Made by a program: the position numbers and the translations under genes. Positions 13,319 to 16,403 of a DNA stretch of 16,403 nt are shown here, one piece after another (positions within the stretch are counted from its first letter, which is position 1; every line of letters starts with the position of its first letter). The notes under the pieces are model-generated. The model did not search any database and was not told the DNA's origin. It worked only from the letters and a program-made list of their open reading frames with translations. This DNA comes from CAZCVI01 sp964502145 (GTDB lineage Bacteria; Acidobacteriota; Aminicenantia; UBA2199). The stretch is taken from assembly GCA_964502145.1 (NCBI GenBank), contig CAZCVI010000123.1, forward strand, positions 1 through 16,403, read 5' to 3'.

Positions 13319-14149
13319 TTAGAGTAACATGAGTTTACGAAGCTCTTTTTCCAGTGCGGCACGATGGACGGGTTTGACCAAGTAAGCGGTGGCACCACAT
13401 TTATACAATGATTTGAGGACGGTATTGGGGTCGTCCAATGCAGTCACCATGATAATGGCGGCTTCATCGCGTTGGAGTATGCCTTTTTCTCTTTCAATAG
13501 CGCGAATTTGTTTGGCTGCACTCATGCCATCGAGTTCGGGCATCATGATATCAAGACAGATCAAACGATAGGGAAGCGGAGGGTTTGTTTCAAAGGTCGC
13601 CCGAACTGCATCTACTGCTTCTTTGCCATTTTCCACCTCGGACACCTGACCATAATTGGATAATATAAACCGGATAATTTCACGGGAGGTAAAATCATCT
13701 TCAGCGACCAGGATTCTCATATCCCCGTTTTTTTCCAGTGCGGGAGAAGGTTTTTCCGGTTGGGTTTCGTGGTCAGGATCGAGGGCGTGCAACTCGGCGA
13801 TTAACCCGGAAATATCATAGGGCGATGAATCTTGCGACAATGCTTTATTGAGCAGAGTTTTTAAGGTGTCAACCACGTTTAATAATAAATCCACCAATTT
13901 TTTATTGGGGATTAAGAGGCCACTTCTCACCTTGGTGAGTGCATCCTCGGCATGGTGGGCCAGAGAGGCAAAGAGATCGTAACCAATCATAGAGGCATTG
14001 CCTTTTACGGTATGAAAAGCCCGGAAAATACGATTGATCAGCTCTTTATCACTGCAACCTTCTAACTCCAGGATATCCTCTTCAGCACCACCCAAAAGCT
14101 CGAAAGCTTCTACTTTAAATTCATCCAATATTTCCTGATCGTAGATCAT
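13319..14149 (-). CDS. Hpt-REC phosphorelay protein
   Basis: The protein has 276 residues in two domains. Residues 1-110 are a histidine phosphotransfer (Hpt) domain with phosphoacceptor H46 in FHTVKGNASMIG, the CheA-P1 type motif. After a Pro/Glu-rich linker (125-142) comes a receiver domain from M144: E150-D151-D152, phosphoacceptor D200 (LICLDIMMPELDG), T236 and K259 (LVKPV). Hpt and REC on one chain suggests an intermediate step in a phosphorelay, with phosphate moving between H46 and a REC domain, here or in the next gene. No histidine kinase is present in the window. The ATG at 14149 has CAGGAGT upstream and is served by the promoter at 14258-14286. Confidence 0.93.
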   Translation of the reverse strand: MIYDQEILDEFKVEAFELLGGAEEDILELEGCSDKELINRIFRAFHTVKGNASMIGYDLFASLAHHAEDALTKVRSGLLIPNKKLVDLLLNVVDTLKTLLNKALSQDSSPYDISGLIAELHALDPDHETQPEKPSPALEKNGDMRILVAEDDFTSREIIRFILSNYGQVSEVENGKEAVDAVRATFETNPPLPYRLICLDIMMPELDGMSAAKQIRAIEREKGILQRDEAAIIMVTALDDPNTVLKSLYKCGATAYLVKPVHRAALEKELRKLMLL

Positions 14150-14181
14150 CGTTTACTCCTGCTTCGTGTCCAAACGGTTCG

Positions 14182-14209
14182 GCTTGTGTATCTTCAATCA
14201 ATCACAAGC
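14182..14209. promoter_or_regulatory. Inverted repeat in the leader of the Hpt-REC operon
   Basis: GCTTGTG (14182-14188) and CACAAGC (14203-14209) form a perfect 7-bp inverted repeat with a 14-nt loop, between promoter and start codon. It may be a leader hairpin or an operator with widely spaced half-sites. Confidence 0.3.
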
Positions 14210-14257
14210 TTCAACCCATAACTATTTTCAAGCAACACTCATTTGTAATAAAAAGTA

Positions 14258-14286
14258 ATTATAGAACGTTCCCAATAAAATATCAA
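14258..14286 (-). promoter_or_regulatory. Sigma70-type promoter of the Hpt-REC operon
   Basis: On the minus strand TTGATA (14286-14281) and TATAAT (14263-14258) are 17 bp apart, with 11 of 12 bases at consensus. The start would be near 14251, giving a leader of about 100 nt before ATG 14149. Confidence 0.75.
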
Positions 14287-14335
14287 GTATTATGGAGAAA
14301 CGGAGCGGCTTTTTTTTCCTCTGGGTTCCTTCTGC

Positions 14336-14689
14336 TTATTTCGCATTAGCATCGAACCAGGGTAGAGGGATGAATTGTTTTTCGGCGTCATAATAATAAA
14401 ACCGGGGTGGTGAGTCTTGAATGCAGAGCACTATATCTTCGATAAACCAGTCGCTTAAAAAGGGCTGGCTGTGATTAAAAAAGACACCGAGCAGTTTATT
14501 CCCGATCTGGCTGTACATTGTGGCATAGAGTTCGTTTATGGTGCTGGGATCAAAATGGATGGGGAAGACATTGTCGATAATTTTGAACCTACCGAACGCC
14601 ATGCCCATGATAAAACCGGTGGGATTGGCAGGTGCTTGGGTCACCAATGCCAATTGTTGCTGAGCTGCGGGCGTGAATTTAATTGTCAT
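14336..14689 (-). CDS. Small hypothetical protein, possible degenerate MPN/JAMM fold
   Basis: This 117-residue protein is not firmly recognised. The order of segments resembles a short Mov34/MPN (JAMM) domain. TPAAQQQLALV comes first, then GFIMGMAFGRFKIIDNVFPI where MPN domains have the G-x-hG strand and a Glu. Next is LLGVFFNHSQPFLSD, where JAMM metalloproteases have 'GWYHSHP..P..S..D'. The second His of HxH is Gln here, and the Ser-Asp spacing is altered, so metal binding would be lost if the match is real. The protein ends in RFYYYDAEKQFIPL, like the last strand of that fold. It lies 83 bp downstream of the DHS-like gene on the same strand. No strong ribosome site is seen. Confidence 0.65.
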   Translation of the reverse strand: MTIKFTPAAQQQLALVTQAPANPTGFIMGMAFGRFKIIDNVFPIHFDPSTINELYATMYSQIGNKLLGVFFNHSQPFLSDWFIEDIVLCIQDSPPRFYYYDAEKQFIPLPWFDANAK

Positions 14690-14772
14690 GGACTTTTTTT
14701 ACCACACTTCCTTGTTTTATTCAAGAGGACGGCGATAAATTTATTTTCAGGGAAAAAGTGTAGCGGGGTATT

Positions 14773-15723
14773 TTAAGGTTCAATGAGTATCGCGGCCAGG
14801 AATGGCAGCAAAATCTCGTGGTGGCCGATAAAGTGATAGCCTTTACCGCCATTTAAGATCGGATTGGACACCATGGTTGCACCAGATTTAGATGGGGTGG
14901 TGCCATCAAATAGAGCGGTATAAAAATCTTTTATCTGAATTCCTTGGAGGGTGCAGAAAGCCAGGGCTTTTAAAAACACTTCCGGCAGAATCTCGGCAGA
15001 ACCGGCATTGATATAAATACCTCCAGCCGTCAATTGCGAAACAATGGAAGAAAACAACATAAAATCGGTTTGAGCCAATGCACCGACCACGGCTCCATCA
15101 AAGGTGGGGTGATAGTGGATAAAATCGGTACCAATAGCCGGAAACACAGTCACGGGAATATTTAATTTATAGGCTTTGTACAGGACACTGCTGGAATTAA
15201 AGGGAAACGTGGAACTAATGAGATAATATCCTACGGCTTCACCTGCGCCCATGTTTTGTTTCACCCCGTCTTTCAGGGCGACATTCAAGAATAAACCGGT
15301 TTCCTCAGCATTCCCGAAGCGGCCTTTATGGAGGTTTTCCGCGATATTTTCCGATGTTTTACCCACCAGGGCGATTTCAAAATCGTGGATCATGAAAGCA
15401 CCGGTCACAGCCAGGGCGGAAATCCAGCCTCGTTCCATCAGATCAATAATAATAGGGCTTAGTCCCACGTTAATAGTTTCCACGCCCAGGCCAAGGATGA
15501 TGGGTTTGCCTTTTTTCCGGGCGGTTTTTACGTGTTGGCAAAACTCCAGTAACTCTTTGGCAGCGTAAAAACGGGGCAGAGAATTTAAAAAACCAGCAAA
15601 ACCGGAACCAGGAACATAGGGATAGGTAAAATCGTTTGCATGGACCAATGATTGGCGTTCATGGAGCGGGATGCTTTTGAAATTCTTTTTTTTGAGCAGC
15701 GGGTATTTCTTATAGGGCATCAA
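14773..15723 (-). CDS. Deoxyhypusine-synthase-like family protein
   Basis: The protein has 316 residues. Its order of motifs follows deoxyhypusine synthase and related bacterial enzymes. IILGLGVETINVGLSPII and ISALAVTGAFMIHDFEIAL stand where DHS has its 'SNL..SGLRE' helix and 'VTTAGGVEED' motif. SSVLYKAYKLNIPVTVFPA and FIHYHPTFDG stand where DHS has 'Y.A.KN.IPVF.PA' and 'D.I.FH.Y'. The segment around the catalytic Lys of DHS is not recognisable, so the reaction is unknown. Classical DHS transfers the butylamine part of spermidine; bacterial relatives use other polyamine substrates. Its start overlaps the end of pgsA by 4 nt (ATGA type), indicating translational coupling. Confidence 0.6.
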   Translation of the reverse strand: MMPYKKYPLLKKKNFKSIPLHERQSLVHANDFTYPYVPGSGFAGFLNSLPRFYAAKELLEFCQHVKTARKKGKPIILGLGVETINVGLSPIIIDLMERGWISALAVTGAFMIHDFEIALVGKTSENIAENLHKGRFGNAEETGLFLNVALKDGVKQNMGAGEAVGYYLISSTFPFNSSSVLYKAYKLNIPVTVFPAIGTDFIHYHPTFDGAVVGALAQTDFMLFSSIVSQLTAGGIYINAGSAEILPEVFLKALAFCTLQGIQIKDFYTALFDGTTPSKSGATMVSNPILNGGKGYHFIGHHEILLPFLAAILIEP

Positions 15724-16280
15724 TGCTCCTTTTCGATTGGGCTCCTGGAGTATTTGATGACATATTCGACGCCGCTATAAATGGTCAGGCACACGGCAAA
15801 ATAGAGGACATAGGTACCTATGGTTAAGACGATCTCAGGATAGGGAAATCTGGTGTGGATGATCAGGATTCCCATGGCAATAAGTTGGAACATCGTTTTT
15901 TTCTTCGCCAGCCAGGAAGCGGAAAAAGAGGCATCTTTCACCAGGAAATACAATCTGAACCCGGTGATAAAGATTTCTCTGAAGATAATGATGGCTGCAA
16001 CCCAGGCAGAGACTTTCCCCAGGTATACCAGTGCCAGTAACGCAGCGGTCACTAACAGTTTATCTGCCAATGGGTCGAGGAATTTCCCCAGGTCAGTAAT
16101 CTGGTTATATTTCCTGGCAAAATAGCCGTCTATGGCATCGGTAATAGCGGCGATTAAAAAAATGATAAAGGCAATGACCTCTTTATTTTCCATCTCGGTC
16201 AATAATATTATCAGAAAAATGGGGACCAATAATATGCGGCCAATAGTAATCATGTTTGCAATTGTCATTTTTATGTTCAT
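15720..16280 (-). CDS. pgsA: CDP-diacylglycerol-glycerol-3-phosphate 3-phosphatidyltransferase
   Basis: The protein has 186 residues, normal for PgsA. It carries the complete CDP-alcohol phosphotransferase motif: D48, D51-G52, A55-R56, G65, D69 and D73 (in DAIDGYFARKY and GKFLDPLADK). Several hydrophobic membrane helices surround it. It makes phosphatidylglycerol phosphate in the inner membrane, the first committed step to phosphatidylglycerol and cardiolipin. The N-terminus could be ATG 16280 or the in-frame ATG 16268 (MTIANMITIGR, which matches the usual family start). Neither has a strong ribosome site. It overlaps the DHS-like gene by 4 nt. Confidence 0.93.
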   Translation of the reverse strand: MNIKMTIANMITIGRILLVPIFLIILLTEMENKEVIAFIIFLIAAITDAIDGYFARKYNQITDLGKFLDPLADKLLVTAALLALVYLGKVSAWVAAIIIFREIFITGFRLYFLVKDASFSASWLAKKKTMFQLIAMGILIIHTRFPYPEIVLTIGTYVLYFAVCLTIYSGVEYVIKYSRSPIEKEH

Positions 16281-16345
16281 TTTATCATTATTTTATACCT
16301 ATTTGATGAAAAAAGCAAGTGGGAAGAATATTGGCATCCCCCCAT

Positions 16346-16403
16346 TTATTTTGAAAAATGTTCTTGAAAAGCATTAATAAAAAGAGTTTCACGGTTAAAA
16401 AGA
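16346..16403 (-). CDS. Possible 3' end of an upstream minus-strand gene
   Basis: One minus-strand frame is open from the window edge and ends at TAA (16348-16346), reading LFNRETLFINAFQEHFSK. The composition is protein-like, and it would place a gene 65 bp ahead of pgsA in the same direction. The stretch is only 18 codons, so an open frame by chance is quite possible. The product cannot be identified. Confidence 0.3.
   Translation of the reverse strand, partial: LFNRETLFINAFQEHFSK

Noticed and set aside
16132..16377. Plus-strand ORF of 81 residues over the start of pgsA
   Set aside because: Antisense to pgsA, which has the full catalytic motif. The apparent membrane helix is the complement of the pgsA hydrophobic segment.

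Overview
The window looks like chromosomal DNA of an uncultured Gram-negative-like bacterium. It has moderate GC, sigma70-type promoters and long repeat-rich intergenic stretches. Near-identical WD40 blades, a TIR-WD40 gene, AAA-ATPase/PD-(D/E)XK and AlbA_2-type genes and orphan REC/Hpt genes recall repeat-rich deep-branching groups such as Candidatus Aminicenantes. That placement is an impression from style and was not tested.

Layout. (1) 1-3190 is an accessory, defence-like block. It holds the 3' part of a WD40 protein with near-identical 41-residue blades, a hairpin built of 8-bp units, and a RelE/ParE-type toxin-antitoxin pair. Seven bases after the toxin is a TIR-transmembrane gene, whose WD40 part has been cut off by what looks like a one-base deletion. 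(2) 3191-6231 carries two minus-strand genes: an AAA-ATPase-like/PD-(D/E)XK protein, and a GHKL-type ATP-binding regulator that appears to have lost its AlbA_2 domain. Between them is a small, probably truncated plus-strand gene. (3) 6232-7690 is almost 1.5 kb without a convincing gene. Its centre is a 14-copy, 22-bp tandem array in which each unit carries an 11-bp palindrome. (4) 7706-9534 has a perfect consensus promoter, palindromes in the leader, a HAD-fold gene and a spermidine-synthase-like methyltransferase-fold gene. (5) 9553-11284 is a minus-strand operon (nitroreductase, then a ketopantoate-reductase family protein) with a perfect consensus promoter, bordered by a second large hairpin built of 9-bp units. 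(6) 11646-14286 is a signalling island: a CheY-like regulator overlapping a CheC-like phosphatase on the plus strand, converging on an Hpt-REC protein and a REC protein with a Cys/His-rich tail on the minus strand. (7) 14336-16403 is a minus-strand run: a possible end of an upstream gene, pgsA, a deoxyhypusine-synthase-like protein, and a small protein with a degenerate MPN/JAMM-like motif.

How the genes may work together. The left third fits a fast-changing conflict or immunity region: TA, TIR effector, WD40 sensors that vary by recombination, nuclease and AlbA-type genes. The CheY/CheC pair and the Hpt-REC/REC pair fit one phosphorelay, with CheC removing phosphate from a REC domain; no histidine kinase lies in the window. 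The most unusual DNA features are the phased palindrome array and the two hairpins made of 8- or 9-bp units.
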